DNA of 50,393 bases. It comes from Microcoleus sp. bin48.metabat.b7b8b9.023 (lineage in GTDB: Bacteria > Cyanobacteriota > Cyanobacteriia > Cyanobacteriales > Microcoleaceae). Below, one piece after another: positions 25,823 through 34,800 of the stretch (the stretch's first letter is position 1; every line of letters begins with the position of its first letter). Below the pieces are notes generated by a model. That model saw nothing but the letters and a program-made list of their open reading frames with translations, did not search any database and was not told the DNA's origin. Location of the stretch: NCBI RefSeq assembly GCF_013299185.1, contig NZ_JAAFKG010000056.1, positions 1 through 50,393 on the forward strand, in the 5' to 3' direction. A program made the position numbers and the translations under genes.

Positions 25823-26773
25823 TTAAGATGCAAAATTGGACAGCCAATTGAGCAAGTTGAATTCGTGGAGAATGATTTGCCTAGCTTCGGCAATTTTCTC
25901 CCTCGCTTCATGCCAACAATCCGGCGTAGCAATCACCTCTTGAATAAATTCTACTCCCTTCTCATCCAAACTGGGAAGCCGCAAAAAACTTCCCGCAGGC
26001 AACAACTTATCCGCCGCCGAACCGCCGTAATAAATTGGCAAGTTCCAAGCTAACAAAGCATCCCAAAGTTTCTCGCTGACATACCAATCATTTTCTGCAT
26101 AATTCTCCACAGCCAAATTGTAATAGTAAGGGGCGACAGCGTGCCATTTATTATTAACCGTGCCGTTTCCCTGGGCCCAACTTGGCAAGTTTCGCCCGTA
26201 AAGGTCAAAATCTAATTCTGCTTCTTGCAGCAATTTGATAAAATCTAATCTGCGTCGGTGGTTGGCTGTGCGACTAACGCCTGAAGTTATCCAAGAACAG
26301 GATTTAGTTTTAGTTGGTGGTGGCATTTCGTTTAATTCTCGAAACGAGTTTGAGTGATACCAAATCGCGGGCATATAATCCGGTTTGGGCGCAAAATCAT
26401 CCGGCCCGGAAACGTAACCGCAATAAAGTTTTGCTTTTTCGTAGTTGGCTTTGGTAATTTCAATTACTTCTGCTAAAGGTGGTTCTCTAATTAGATAAAT
26501 AATCCGTTCTTTGGGGACGTTGCGGAATTTGTCTCGAATGTCGTTTTCTGGTTGGGGATGCCTGTAATGGCGTATTTTATCGAGCCATGACTGCTGTTTT
26601 GGCTGGCGGGGAAAATCGAATTGATACATGAGCAAAAAATCTGGTTCTGGGTGGTTGGCGAGCATTTGAATGTTGCCCCATTTCCCAAAATTGTGAGGTG
26701 TTTGTTGCCACAGCCAATCGCTTTGGTTCATTCCTGGGTAGGTGGTGATTGTGCCAATGATTTTGGGGGTCAT
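25823..26773 (-). CDS. GT10-family (alpha-1,3/1,4-type) fucosyltransferase
   Basis: 316 residues. The conserved GDP-fucose-binding block of GT10 is at about 222-251: VENYAENDWYVSEKLWDAL then AWNLPIYYGG (family consensus ENs.. yvTEKl.. a...~PvYyG). Upstream, IIYLIREPP and CSWITSGVSRTANHRRRLDFI correspond to the E-P and S-N-C/R segments of the GT-B N-domain. By family it transfers fucose from GDP-fucose to a glycan. No GDP-fucose synthesis genes (gmd, fcl) are in the window. Cytoplasmic side, no signal peptide. Confidence 0.88.
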   Translation of the reverse strand: MTPKIIGTITTYPGMNQSDWLWQQTPHNFGKWGNIQMLANHPEPDFLLMYQFDFPRQPKQQSWLDKIRHYRHPQPENDIRDKFRNVPKERIIYLIREPPLAEVIEITKANYEKAKLYCGYVSGPDDFAPKPDYMPAIWYHSNSFRELNEMPPPTKTKSCSWITSGVSRTANHRRRLDFIKLLQEAELDFDLYGRNLPSWAQGNGTVNNKWHAVAPYYYNLAVENYAENDWYVSEKLWDALLAWNLPIYYGGSAADKLLPAGSFLRLPSLDEKGVEFIQEVIATPDCWHEAREKIAEARQIILHEFNLLNWLSNFAS

Positions 26774-27043
26774 AGTTTGATATTTTACGTATTGTATTTT
26801 AGTCGGTCAGTCGGTGAGTTTGTTATTCATTCCGCTATTCGGCTAGCTCGCTACCCGACAGTCCGCCAGGGGTTGAAAACCCCTGTCTCAAAGCTAAAGT
26901 CCTCTGAAGAGGACTGAGGAATTAAATTATTATTTAAGTATATTTTTTGGATTAAACAACTAATAATCTTAGTCCTCTTTAGAGGACTTTTGCTATTAGC
27001 CAGGGGTTTAAACCCCTGGCGGGCTGCGAGACTAACAAGTAAT

Positions 27044-28231
27044 TTACGATCGCACTTCTTCATCCACATAACTCAAAATCCTCTCAATCCTATTTTCCCA
27101 CGAATACTGCTTGACAAAACCCAATGTTTCTGCATAACCTTCGCTTCTCCTCGGATATTTTGCCAAACTATCTCGAATGCTTTGCGCGAACTTGTGCGGG
27201 TTATCAGGTTCGCACCAAATGGCAGCTATATTTCCCGATTTAAACTCAACCAAAGATGCAATCTCTGTGGCTACAATAGGAGTTCCCGATGCCATATAAT
27301 CAAAGAACTTCAAAGGAGATGTGAATGTCGCGGCCTCTGTCTGACAGTGAGGGTGAGTCAAAACATCGGCGGCTTGCAGCAAGCCAGCCAGTTGATTTTG
27401 CGGCAGGTAGCCGAGAAAATTGATGTTCTTGACCTGCTTGTCTGTGGCTAGCTGCTGGTATGCTGTTACTTGGGATGAGTCTCCACCGGCGATCGCAAAT
27501 TGAACTTCCGGCAACTCCCGCGCCACATCCACCAGCATATCCACACCCTTAAACGGGTACAGCCCACCCGCATACACCGCTAAATATTGCCTTCCACCTG
27601 CTAATAATCGCTGTCGCCAATTCTCGGCTGCGTCTGTTTGTCTCGCCAGAAACAACTGGTTAAAACCATTGTGCAGCATAATGACTTTTTCCGCTGGCAT
27701 CCCATTTTGAATCATGCTGTCTCGCACAGTATCTGCAACAGTTACAGCAATCTGAAACAGCGGATTGCAGACAATTTCCGGCTCAAATTGCTTGTCTTCA
27801 TGGTGATGCTGTTCGTAGATAGCGGGAATTCCGTTTTTAATTGCCGCTTTAACAAAGTTCCAGTCGCGGGTGTGGACGATTTGAGTGGATTTCCGCAGGT
27901 GAATCGGCAAGTAGTATTTTGACACTATTGTACTGGAACTCGTCCACTTGCTGTCCAAAAGGTCGATCGGCCACGGTACAGATAAATCTGCTACTTTTAA
28001 CTTATCCTGAATATTATAAATCTTGGCAAATTGATCGTCCGGTTTTCGCGGCCGAAAAGGAACCAGTAAATCAACCGGATTCAAAGCACTCCAGCCTTTG
28101 CGGAGGTATACCAAAACTGCTGGTAAACCGAGATTTGCTGCGGCATTTGCTGAGTGTGCAACTTGAACTAAGCTGGCTACATTCGGTTGTGGCAAGATAT
28201 TTCTGGTGAAAAATACATAATGTTTAGACAT
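27044..28231 (-). CDS. GT4-type glycosyltransferase
   Basis: 395 residues from the ATG at 28231 (MSKHYVFFTRNILPQPN). The 19 codons upstream are ATGGGGC heptamer repeat read through in frame and are rejected as coding. GT-B fold: an N-domain with ANAAANLGLPAVLVYLRKGW, the family turn LAVYAGGLYPFKGVDMLVDVA, then ADVLTHPHCQTEAATFTSPLKFFDYMASGTPIVAT with the nucleotide-binding Glu of the EX7E region. Probably acts on a lipid-linked glycan. The ABC exporter gene ends 184 bases upstream of it; that gap is repeats. Confidence 0.9.
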   Translation of the reverse strand: MSKHYVFFTRNILPQPNVASLVQVAHSANAAANLGLPAVLVYLRKGWSALNPVDLLVPFRPRKPDDQFAKIYNIQDKLKVADLSVPWPIDLLDSKWTSSSTIVSKYYLPIHLRKSTQIVHTRDWNFVKAAIKNGIPAIYEQHHHEDKQFEPEIVCNPLFQIAVTVADTVRDSMIQNGMPAEKVIMLHNGFNQLFLARQTDAAENWRQRLLAGGRQYLAVYAGGLYPFKGVDMLVDVARELPEVQFAIAGGDSSQVTAYQQLATDKQVKNINFLGYLPQNQLAGLLQAADVLTHPHCQTEAATFTSPLKFFDYMASGTPIVATEIASLVEFKSGNIAAIWCEPDNPHKFAQSIRDSLAKYPRRSEGYAETLGFVKQYSWENRIERILSYVDEEVRS

Positions 28232-28418
28232 GGGCATGGGGCATGGGGCATGGGGCATGGGGCATGGGGCATTGGCCAAACAGGGCATTGGCCAAACAGG
28301 GCATTGGGCAAACAGGGCATTGTTATTTGTCCAATCTTATTTGTGAATGGCTACCAATAACTAATAGCTAATAACTAATAACAATAATTAATAACCAATA
28401 ACTAATAACCAATAACTA
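28231..28418. repeat. Heptamer repeats (ATGGGGC)n, (GGGCATTGGCCAAACA)n and (AATAACT/C)n
   Basis: The tract starts at the ATG of the GT4 gene and runs into the stop codon of the ABC exporter (CTA at 28416-28418 is part of the last unit). Motifs change from GGGGCAT to GGCCAAACAGGGCATT and then AATAACC/AATAACT. Confidence 0.95.
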
Positions 28419-30416
28419 TTTTGTTGCTTGACGTTTAATAGTATTTTCTATAAATTCCAAAGTTTTAAAAATATTAGCCGCCGAGTGATATGATTCTCTG
28501 ATTAACTCATCTCTTTCTTCGGGAGAATCAACCATTTCATCTACTAGCAACTTCAGGTAAGCTATCATCGGAGTCAAACGAGTGCGAATTTCGTAAGAAC
28601 CTCTAATTAATGCTTCATCGCGGGCGGTTTCTTCCGCAAACTGCATTGAATACAAGCGAGTGTAGTAACCTCCTTTGGCTAGCAATTCTTCGTGAGAACC
28701 GATTTCTACGACTTGTCCGCGATCGATCACGGCGATTTTGTCGGCTTTTTGGACTGTGGAGAGGCGGTGGGCGATGACTAAGGTTGTGCGATCGCAACTC
28801 AGTTTCTCGATCGCCGATTGCACGTATCTTTCCGAAACCGTATCTAGCGAACTCGTTGCCTCGTCTAAAATTAAGATTTCCGGGTTTTGCAGCAAAGCTC
28901 TAGCAATCGAAATCCTCTGACGCTGCCCTCCCGATAATATCACACCGCGATCGCCAATTTGAGTATCCAACCCCTCCGACAACCCTTCAATAAACTCATA
29001 AGCATTCGCCCCCTGCGCCGCTTCCACAATTTCAGCCTCCGTCGCATCGGGCCTAGCGTAAGCAATATTTTCGCGCACCGAAGCATTAAACAAAAACGTA
29101 TCTTGGCTAACAATACCCATCGCCTTTCTGAGACTTTTTAGCTCAAATTCGCGCAAATCCCTACCATCTATCGAGATACTACCTTCAGTAGGATCGTAAA
29201 ATCTCGGCAGTAAATCTGCCAAAGTTGACTTCCCCGATCCCGAAGTTCCTACCAAAGCCAAAGTAGTACCGTAAGGTAGAAATAAATCAATTCCTTGAAG
29301 AACTAAATTTTTGTGATTCGGATAACTAAAAGATATTTTATTAAAACTAATTCCCAATTGTAAATGAGTGTACGGCACAGAACCGTTCAGCATAAACGGC
29401 TTGTCATCGCAGCTCAAAAAATCATTGACCACTTCTACGCTAGCTGATGTATTAGCAAATTGACTGCGCCCGCTATTCAACTGAGAAATCAAAGGAATTA
29501 ACCTAAAAAGTACCAATAAATAGGTCAGCAAAACCGTTGAAATAGACTCAATTTCATTGGCAAATATTGTACGACCGATAAATACAATCAAAATTATCAC
29601 GATCAAATTAACAACTTCGTTAATTGGGGCAATCGCCGCATAATTTACCTGAGCCTGAAAATCCGCGTGTTCTCGCCTTTGAATTAAATGCTTAATCCGC
29701 TGATACTCCCTTTCTTCGTTACCCGTTGACTTAACTAGCCGAATCCCAGTCATCGTTTCCAGCACCCTCACCGAATAATCTTTCGACATTTCAGAAAGCA
29801 CGAGACCAAAGTGCTTAGAACGGTTAATAATATATTGATTTGTGCAAGCAACCAATCCCAACAAAAGCGTAGATGTCAAGGTCAACTTCCACGATATAGA
29901 AAGCAGCAAACCCAGAAACACCAAAACAGTGATTGAGGTAGTAAACATTCCGATTGCCGTACCAACTGCACTCGCAGTCCTGCCAATCTCTCCGCCCAAT
30001 CTATTAATTAAATCCCCGACTTTAGTTTTAGAATAAAAATCTAAATCTACTTCTAACAACAACTGCAAACCTGCTTCTCGCAAATCAAAAGTCAGAGAGC
30101 GCGTCAGAGAAGTGGCGACTAAAGTATTAATATAGCCAGCAAGATTTTTGAATATAATTGTCATAACAATCGCCCCGGTCATCAACATTAAACGCTGATT
30201 TTCCGGCATTCCCTCAAAGGGATACATCAAACTTTTAATCAGAGGTGGAGCGCCGCGCAGCTCGATAGCTTCCCCCAAAAAAATTAAAAGCACTGGTACA
30301 ATCAGAGTAGTGCTGATACCGCTGAATAAAGCCCCAGCAAAGCCCAGCATCACAGTTAACACAATCCTGCCCGGATATCGTCTGGCAAATTTTAGGAGTA
30401 GCTTATTGGCAGACAT
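28416..30416 (-). CDS. ABC exporter (MsbA/HepA-like) with C-terminal pseudo-DHp extension
   Basis: 666-residue fused exporter of the lipid/glycan type. Six membrane helices lie in residues 1-330. Walker A is LVGTSGSGKSTLADLL (about 387-402), the signature ILSGGQRQRISIARALL (about 494) and Walker B ILILDEATSSLDT (about 513). Standard proteins stop near residue 590. This one continues for 76 residues: after SMQFAEETARDEAL comes SYEIRTRLTPMIAYLKLL, which closely resembles a histidine-kinase H-box (SHELRTPLTxIIGYxxLL), and then a second helix SPEERDELIRESYHSAANIF. The phospho-accepting His is Tyr608 (codon TAC), and the H-box Pro is Arg. So it looks like a DHp four-helix-bundle module kept for dimerisation or partner binding, without phosphotransfer. 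In the locus it is the only exporter. Confidence 0.93.
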   Translation of the reverse strand: MSANKLLLKFARRYPGRIVLTVMLGFAGALFSGISTTLIVPVLLIFLGEAIELRGAPPLIKSLMYPFEGMPENQRLMLMTGAIVMTIIFKNLAGYINTLVATSLTRSLTFDLREAGLQLLLEVDLDFYSKTKVGDLINRLGGEIGRTASAVGTAIGMFTTSITVLVFLGLLLSISWKLTLTSTLLLGLVACTNQYIINRSKHFGLVLSEMSKDYSVRVLETMTGIRLVKSTGNEEREYQRIKHLIQRREHADFQAQVNYAAIAPINEVVNLIVIILIVFIGRTIFANEIESISTVLLTYLLVLFRLIPLISQLNSGRSQFANTSASVEVVNDFLSCDDKPFMLNGSVPYTHLQLGISFNKISFSYPNHKNLVLQGIDLFLPYGTTLALVGTSGSGKSTLADLLPRFYDPTEGSISIDGRDLREFELKSLRKAMGIVSQDTFLFNASVRENIAYARPDATEAEIVEAAQGANAYEFIEGLSEGLDTQIGDRGVILSGGQRQRISIARALLQNPEILILDEATSSLDTVSERYVQSAIEKLSCDRTTLVIAHRLSTVQKADKIAVIDRGQVVEIGSHEELLAKGGYYTRLYSMQFAEETARDEALIRGSYEIRTRLTPMIAYLKLLVDEMVDSPEERDELIRESYHSAANIFKTLEFIENTIKRQATK

Positions 30417-30502
30417 GAAGCATTCCCAGCTAAACAGTACGGCATCTCAAAATATTCTTTAATTCCAGCCAGTTTTTCTTCCTCCATTCAGTCGCTACAA
30501 TC

Positions 30503-31660
30503 TCACCTATAGCTACCTGCAATTAGATCTGAAAGTATCGGTGCCATTGCTTGAATACTATATTTTTTCACGCATCTTTCCCGAGCTTTCATTCCTTGCA
30601 AATTGGCGGCTGTAAAATTTTGAAATATCCATTTAATTTTTTGGGAAATTTGATCGGGAGAACTAGGTTCGACTAAATAACCTGTTCCGCCTAAAATTGC
30701 TGGAATATCTCCCACGCGCGTAGACAAAACAGGCTTAGCCATTGCCATGCCATCTGTCAGCTTGAGTGGAAACTGAGCCACCGCTGTCAGAGTGTCTCGC
30801 TGAGGAACAACGACAACGTGAGCAGCCGCTACAACTTCCGGCATCGTTTCCACAGGAAATTTTGGCAGTTTAATAACCCAACGACCCCATTGTTCCATAA
30901 GTCTATCATCATAATCATCATAAGGACTTCCACCGACGATCGCTAATTTTAAATCGGGCTCATTTAACTGTTCGAGGGCCATCAAAACATCCTCAACACC
31001 TTTGTGAGCTCGCGGCGCCCCGGGAAACATCAGAACTCTATAGTCGGACAAGCCGTAACGCTCTCTGCTCAATTCAGGATTGTATTTAGCAGGGTCGAAC
31101 ATTTCAGTATCCTTCCCATTAGGCAAATATACACCACCAAAACGCTGTTTGAGAAACTCAGTATCAACGGTGACAGCATCAGCACGGCCAACTAAACTTT
31201 CCATCCACTGGATGTACAGCGGATGATCCGGTTCTCGCAACTGACCATTTTGTTTAAAAATATCTCGATAAAGTTGCTTAAAAGAAGGGCGATATTTCCA
31301 TTCGTCGCCGCCAAACCAGCTAAGTTCCCAGTCATCAATATCTAAAATGAGAGGGCGGCGAGTATCGAGTTTTTTGAGCAGCGATAAACCAAAACTTGTA
31401 GGCTTAGGCTTCACTGCATAAATAATATCCCCATCGATTTTTTTCAATAATTTTTGAACATCCATCAAAAACCCTGGATAGTTTTTCCCCGGTATCGCAC
31501 ATACCGGGATACCTCTCGGAGGAATAGCATACAATTCCTTACCAAACTGAAATCCCACAACTTCTACATCACATTTAAGCTCGATTAGGACTTGAGCTAG
31601 TAGAAAAGCACGAATTGCACCTCCTCCAGACAAATCGCTCACCACTAATGAAACTTTCAC
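30503..31660 (-). CDS. GT4-type glycosyltransferase
   Basis: 385 residues, GT-B fold. An N-terminal Gly-rich turn SDLSGGGAIRAFLLAQVLIE, IIYAVKPKPTSFGLSLLKKL, ILDIDDWELSWFGG, then LPNGKDTEMFDPAKY, LMFPGAPRAHKGVEDVLMAL and the C-domain KLTDGMAMAKPVLSTRVGDIPAIL with the donor-contact region. No signal peptide. It begins 14 bases downstream of the methyltransferase stop, so the two are one transcript. Sugar specificity is unknown. Confidence 0.92.
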   Translation of the reverse strand: MKVSLVVSDLSGGGAIRAFLLAQVLIELKCDVEVVGFQFGKELYAIPPRGIPVCAIPGKNYPGFLMDVQKLLKKIDGDIIYAVKPKPTSFGLSLLKKLDTRRPLILDIDDWELSWFGGDEWKYRPSFKQLYRDIFKQNGQLREPDHPLYIQWMESLVGRADAVTVDTEFLKQRFGGVYLPNGKDTEMFDPAKYNPELSRERYGLSDYRVLMFPGAPRAHKGVEDVLMALEQLNEPDLKLAIVGGSPYDDYDDRLMEQWGRWVIKLPKFPVETMPEVVAAAHVVVVPQRDTLTAVAQFPLKLTDGMAMAKPVLSTRVGDIPAILGGTGYLVEPSSPDQISQKIKWIFQNFTAANLQGMKARERCVKKYSIQAMAPILSDLIAGSYR

Positions 31661-31674
31661 TTGGTAATTTTTTA

Positions 31675-32472
31675 TTAAAAAAGTTGCTTTATTTTCCTGC
31701 TTAAACGAGCTTTTGTCAAGGGTAGCAAAGCAAAAAATATTTTTTTCAGTGAAATCCTTGGATCTTTTAAGGCTAAAATATCTTTGATTTCTTGTCTTAA
31801 TTTGGTAGCTGCTGATGCCGTTCGCAAGTAAAGCTGCGGATGAATTAAGGAAAGCTGAAAAATGTTAGTTCTAGCTGCCTCTTTTTGCAAGACTGGATTT
31901 GTTGTTAAATATTCCCGATTCGCAAATATAAGTATATTCTGGGCGTAGTACCATTTGACTCGCTCATTTTGCCATATTTTATTTCTTATGCAGTCAATCG
32001 CCACATATCCTTGCTCTTGAAAGAGTTTCGCCCAATAATCTGGCCACTGTTCGTTAACGTGATTTGTTCCCCCTTGAAATGGTACTGCGGCAGAGAATAA
32101 AATCACTGGGCCAAGCTTCACTAAAGACTCTATAAATACTCGGGCGCACTCTGGGGGCAAGTGTTCTGCTACTTCTAAAGAAACAACTAAATCAAATTGT
32201 TGTTCGACGCGCAAAGGTTGGGTTAAATCTAATACTAAAAAGTTGGTTGTAGGGATTTCTAGCATTTTGATATCTACCCAATCACCGTCTATTCCGAGAA
32301 TATCTTTAACGCCGAATTCTTGGAATGCGGACAGCCAAGTCCCCGTACCGCAACCGACATCAATTACTCGTTTGGGTTGCACGAATTCCCAAAGGATAGG
32401 GATAATTTCTGTGGCGGATTCTTGTGCAGTTGTTTGTAAGTATTGATATAATTCTTTGGTATAATGTTGCAC
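31675..32472 (-). CDS. Class I SAM-dependent methyltransferase
   Basis: 265 residues. Motif I is VIDVGCGTGTWLSAFQEFG, followed by ILGIDGDWVD (acidic end of strand 2), then FDLVVSLEVAEHLPPECARVF (motif post-I) and VILFSAAVPFQGGTNHVNEQWPDYW. The HVNEQWPDYW block is common in methyltransferases of glycan loci. It probably caps or decorates a sugar, perhaps as a chain terminator; this is inference from neighbours. The C-terminal 60 residues are basic and helical. Confidence 0.92.
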   Translation of the reverse strand: MQHYTKELYQYLQTTAQESATEIIPILWEFVQPKRVIDVGCGTGTWLSAFQEFGVKDILGIDGDWVDIKMLEIPTTNFLVLDLTQPLRVEQQFDLVVSLEVAEHLPPECARVFIESLVKLGPVILFSAAVPFQGGTNHVNEQWPDYWAKLFQEQGYVAIDCIRNKIWQNERVKWYYAQNILIFANREYLTTNPVLQKEAARTNIFQLSLIHPQLYLRTASAATKLRQEIKDILALKDPRISLKKIFFALLPLTKARLSRKIKQLF

Positions 32473-32605
32473 GGTATCTAGGGCGATCCTATTTATATTT
32501 TGTGATTTTTAACCGCAGAGGGCGCAGAGGGCGCAGAGAGATAAGAGAGAGTGTGCGTGCGTGCTATGTTTGCAAATTAGGCTGCGGTTGTTATAGTGCT
32601 GAAGT

Positions 32606-33442
32606 TTATTTTAAGCGCCAAGGATTGTTAATTTGATTTGGTAAAAATATTTTAGCAGTGCGATCGACTATTCGAGTAAAAAGCGATCGCGTGACGTTCT
32701 TTGCGTACTGCGGGCGGTAGGGATAGGTGCAGTGCATGACTTTTATCGGTTTGTCGATCGCATAAGCATCTTTCCACTTATCCAAATAGTTGTAAACAGG
32801 GGACAATGTTCTCATTTGCGGTTTCACAGATTCAATAGCAGCAGCAAAAGCACCCTGGTCTTTCAACAGTAGCACATTTTGATTCGCAACTACTATCTCG
32901 AAATATTTCTTAAATTCTGCGAACAATTCCTGATTTGTGCTGCTTTTCGTAAAAGCGATAAATCCGCCATTATATTGAATGGTATTTTTGTTCAGCGGCA
33001 ATCCCACAGACTGCAAGGTTGACAGAATATCTTGCTTGACTCTTAATAAATTGCTCGCTTTCGCAATCGCAGGCTGCACATCTTCCGTCACCAACAAATC
33101 TACCTCATCAAGATAGCCGAAAACCTCATCTATTGGCGACAGCAAACAAATATCGCAATCCATATAAATAGTTTTCTCAAATAGAGATTCTTCGTACAAA
33201 GCCAGCTTGGCTTGGCGCGATGCTAAAACAGGATTTTCGTGAGAGGGTGCTCTTTGCAATATGACATTTCCAAACACCTGAAGTAAAGGATATAAAATTC
33301 GAGGTACTCTATCTATTAAAATAATAATTGGTTCCTGGTGAAATTTCCTGACGGACGCTAGAAAATGAACGCAATCTTGGAAAGAGTAAAGACCTGTTAA
33401 AATAGTGATAAATCCCTGGCTTTCTAATTTATTTGAATTCAT
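32606..33442 (-). CDS. GT-A glycosyltransferase-like protein
   Basis: 278 residues from the ATG at 33442 (MNSNKLESQGFITILTGLYS). A longer frame exists, but its 67 extra residues are encoded by a repeat element and look like low-complexity HPLHPLHN, so it is rejected. A nucleotide-sugar site is seen in LYEESLFEKTIYMDCDICLLS, where DCD plays the DxD role (about residue 102), followed by EVDLLVTEDVQ, YNGGFIAF and LKDQGAFAAAI. Distantly like GT8. The donor is unknown. It sits directly downstream of the GT11 gene. Confidence 0.85.
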   Translation of the reverse strand: MNSNKLESQGFITILTGLYSFQDCVHFLASVRKFHQEPIIILIDRVPRILYPLLQVFGNVILQRAPSHENPVLASRQAKLALYEESLFEKTIYMDCDICLLSPIDEVFGYLDEVDLLVTEDVQPAIAKASNLLRVKQDILSTLQSVGLPLNKNTIQYNGGFIAFTKSSTNQELFAEFKKYFEIVVANQNVLLLKDQGAFAAAIESVKPQMRTLSPVYNYLDKWKDAYAIDKPIKVMHCTYPYRPQYAKNVTRSLFTRIVDRTAKIFLPNQINNPWRLK

Positions 33443-33443
33443 A

Positions 33444-33630
33444 AGAAGAAGGAAGTTCGGCAACGAGCAATGTACGGGATGTAACGGATGGAAATTCGGT
33501 AACGGATTGTGTAACGGATGTAACGGATGGAAGTAGAGAGTTCGGTAACGGATTGTGTAACGGATGTAACGGATGGAAGTAGGAAGAAGAAGGAAGGAAG
33601 ACTTGTCGGCCAGGATAGCCGAAGGAAAGA
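33444..33630. repeat. Dispersed repeat with 9-base tandem core (GTAACGGAT)n
   Basis: AAGGAAGTTCGGCAACGAGC at 33446, then several GTAACGGAT units separated by GGAAATTCG or GGAAGTAG, then GAAGACTTGTC and TAGCCGAAGG. The same parts in the same order occur at 19890-19990. It directly adjoins the start codon of the minus-strand gene at 33442. Confidence 0.85.
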
Positions 33631-33790
33631 AGAAGACAGACATACAAAGTAAGCTTTTTGTCTAGCCTATTTTACGTTTAATTAGATGGATTTAGTTTGA
33701 TTTACCAGAAATAATTGATTGAAAGCTGGAACCCCGATCGGGAGAAATTAAAATAAGACTATTCATTACTCCAATCCTCTTCCTTTTTTT

Positions 33791-33825
33791 GTCAACAGTC
33801 AACAGTCAACAGTCAACAGTCAACT
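33791..33825. repeat. Heptamer repeat (CAACAGT)n
   Basis: Five near-perfect units ending five bases before the GT11 stop codon. Confidence 0.93.
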
Positions 33826-33829
33826 GAAC

Positions 33830-34753
33830 TCAGTGTGTCCACTCCCAAAAGCTCTCACTCCAGTCATCTCGCTCGTGAAAAACTCCTTGCCACTCATAAT
33901 AATGTACAAAATCTTTGAGGTCAATTGTTTTATTGACATTTCTAATCATGTAAAGAGGTTTATCTCCATAAAAAGAAGCCCACATAGTATAACTGCTAGG
34001 CGGCCCGACAATATAGTCGCACTCAGCCAAAGCATACATATCTTCAATTAAGTGGCCGCTACTAAATTCACAGTTGAAATTCTCAAGCAAACTTCGATTT
34101 TGCTGAAGATTAGAACAAATCAAAAACTTAATTTTTCCCCCTTCAAATAGCCTGAACACAGAATTCATGACCTCTATATATTGCTGAGTTGTGTAAAAGT
34201 ATCTCCCTTTTTGATGTTGGGCATAATCGCCTTGACGGATGTGAATTCCGACGATTAGATCGGAGTTTTTTTTGACATTTAATATCAAACGATCTACATT
34301 AATTGTATATCGCTCTAAGGGCGCAAAGTAGGCTCTAATCTCGTTGGCGTACTTGTGTAACTTGGGAATATCTTTGACAAACCAGCCATCTCGGAACAGC
34401 CAGCCTTGAAAACAAACAATAGAAGCGCGATCGATTTGTTCAATTTCCTGATATTCGCTCAAATTAAAAGGTTTTTTTCGAGTAATTTCTTGCGTTTTTA
34501 ATATCTTTTTATTACTGAGATACTTGATAAATTGATAATATTTACTTCTGACAAACTTGTTGCCTGCTGCGTTCAAATATGGAGGAGGATAACAACAAAA
34601 AGAATCCCCGGCAGTTCCAACAAAAAATTCTGCATATTCTTCAAAAGCTGGATTGAGGACAGTGCAATTATGCTCGATCGCCCAAGCTATGAAATTGGCA
34701 AAAAGCAGCAGTCTGTTGCCTAGTTGTCCCGATTTAGCAGATATTATCAACAT
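33830..34753 (-). CDS. GT11-family (alpha-1,2-type) fucosyltransferase
   Basis: 307 residues from the ATG at 34753 (MLIISAKSGQLGNRLLLFANF), chosen because the SAKSGQLGNRL strand is the family's N-terminal GDP-binding segment. An upstream in-frame start would overlap galE. The GT11/GT65 signature HxRxGDY is present as HIRQGDY (171-177), followed by RGRYFYTT-like KGRYFYTTQQYIEVM, LICSNLQQN and DMYALAECDYIVGPPSSYTMWASF, the C-terminal family block. By family it transfers fucose from GDP-fucose to galactose in alpha-1,2 linkage. It follows galE, which could supply UDP-galactose for the acceptor. Confidence 0.9.
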   Translation of the reverse strand: MLIISAKSGQLGNRLLLFANFIAWAIEHNCTVLNPAFEEYAEFFVGTAGDSFCCYPPPYLNAAGNKFVRSKYYQFIKYLSNKKILKTQEITRKKPFNLSEYQEIEQIDRASIVCFQGWLFRDGWFVKDIPKLHKYANEIRAYFAPLERYTINVDRLILNVKKNSDLIVGIHIRQGDYAQHQKGRYFYTTQQYIEVMNSVFRLFEGGKIKFLICSNLQQNRSLLENFNCEFSSGHLIEDMYALAECDYIVGPPSSYTMWASFYGDKPLYMIRNVNKTIDLKDFVHYYEWQGVFHERDDWSESFWEWTH

Positions 34754-34776
34754 AGTCGCTATTTTGGTTAAGGTAA

Positions 34777-34793
34777 GGTGCGCGGCGCGCACC
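34777..34793. other. GC-rich hairpin between galE and GT11 genes
   Basis: GGTGCGC-GGC-GCGCACC, perfect 7-base stem with a 3-base loop in the 47-base intergenic gap. It may attenuate transcription between the two genes or stabilise the 3' end. There is no T-tract. Confidence 0.5.
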
Positions 34794-34800
34794 CTACAAA

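Noticed and set aside
28232..28288. N-terminal extension of the GT4 protein (CPMPHAPCPMP)
   Set aside because: It is the ATGGGGC heptamer tract read in frame.
33443..33643. N-terminal extension of the GT-A protein (HPLHPLHN-type residues)
   Set aside because: Encoded by the dispersed 9-base repeat element; the real start is the ATG at 33442.
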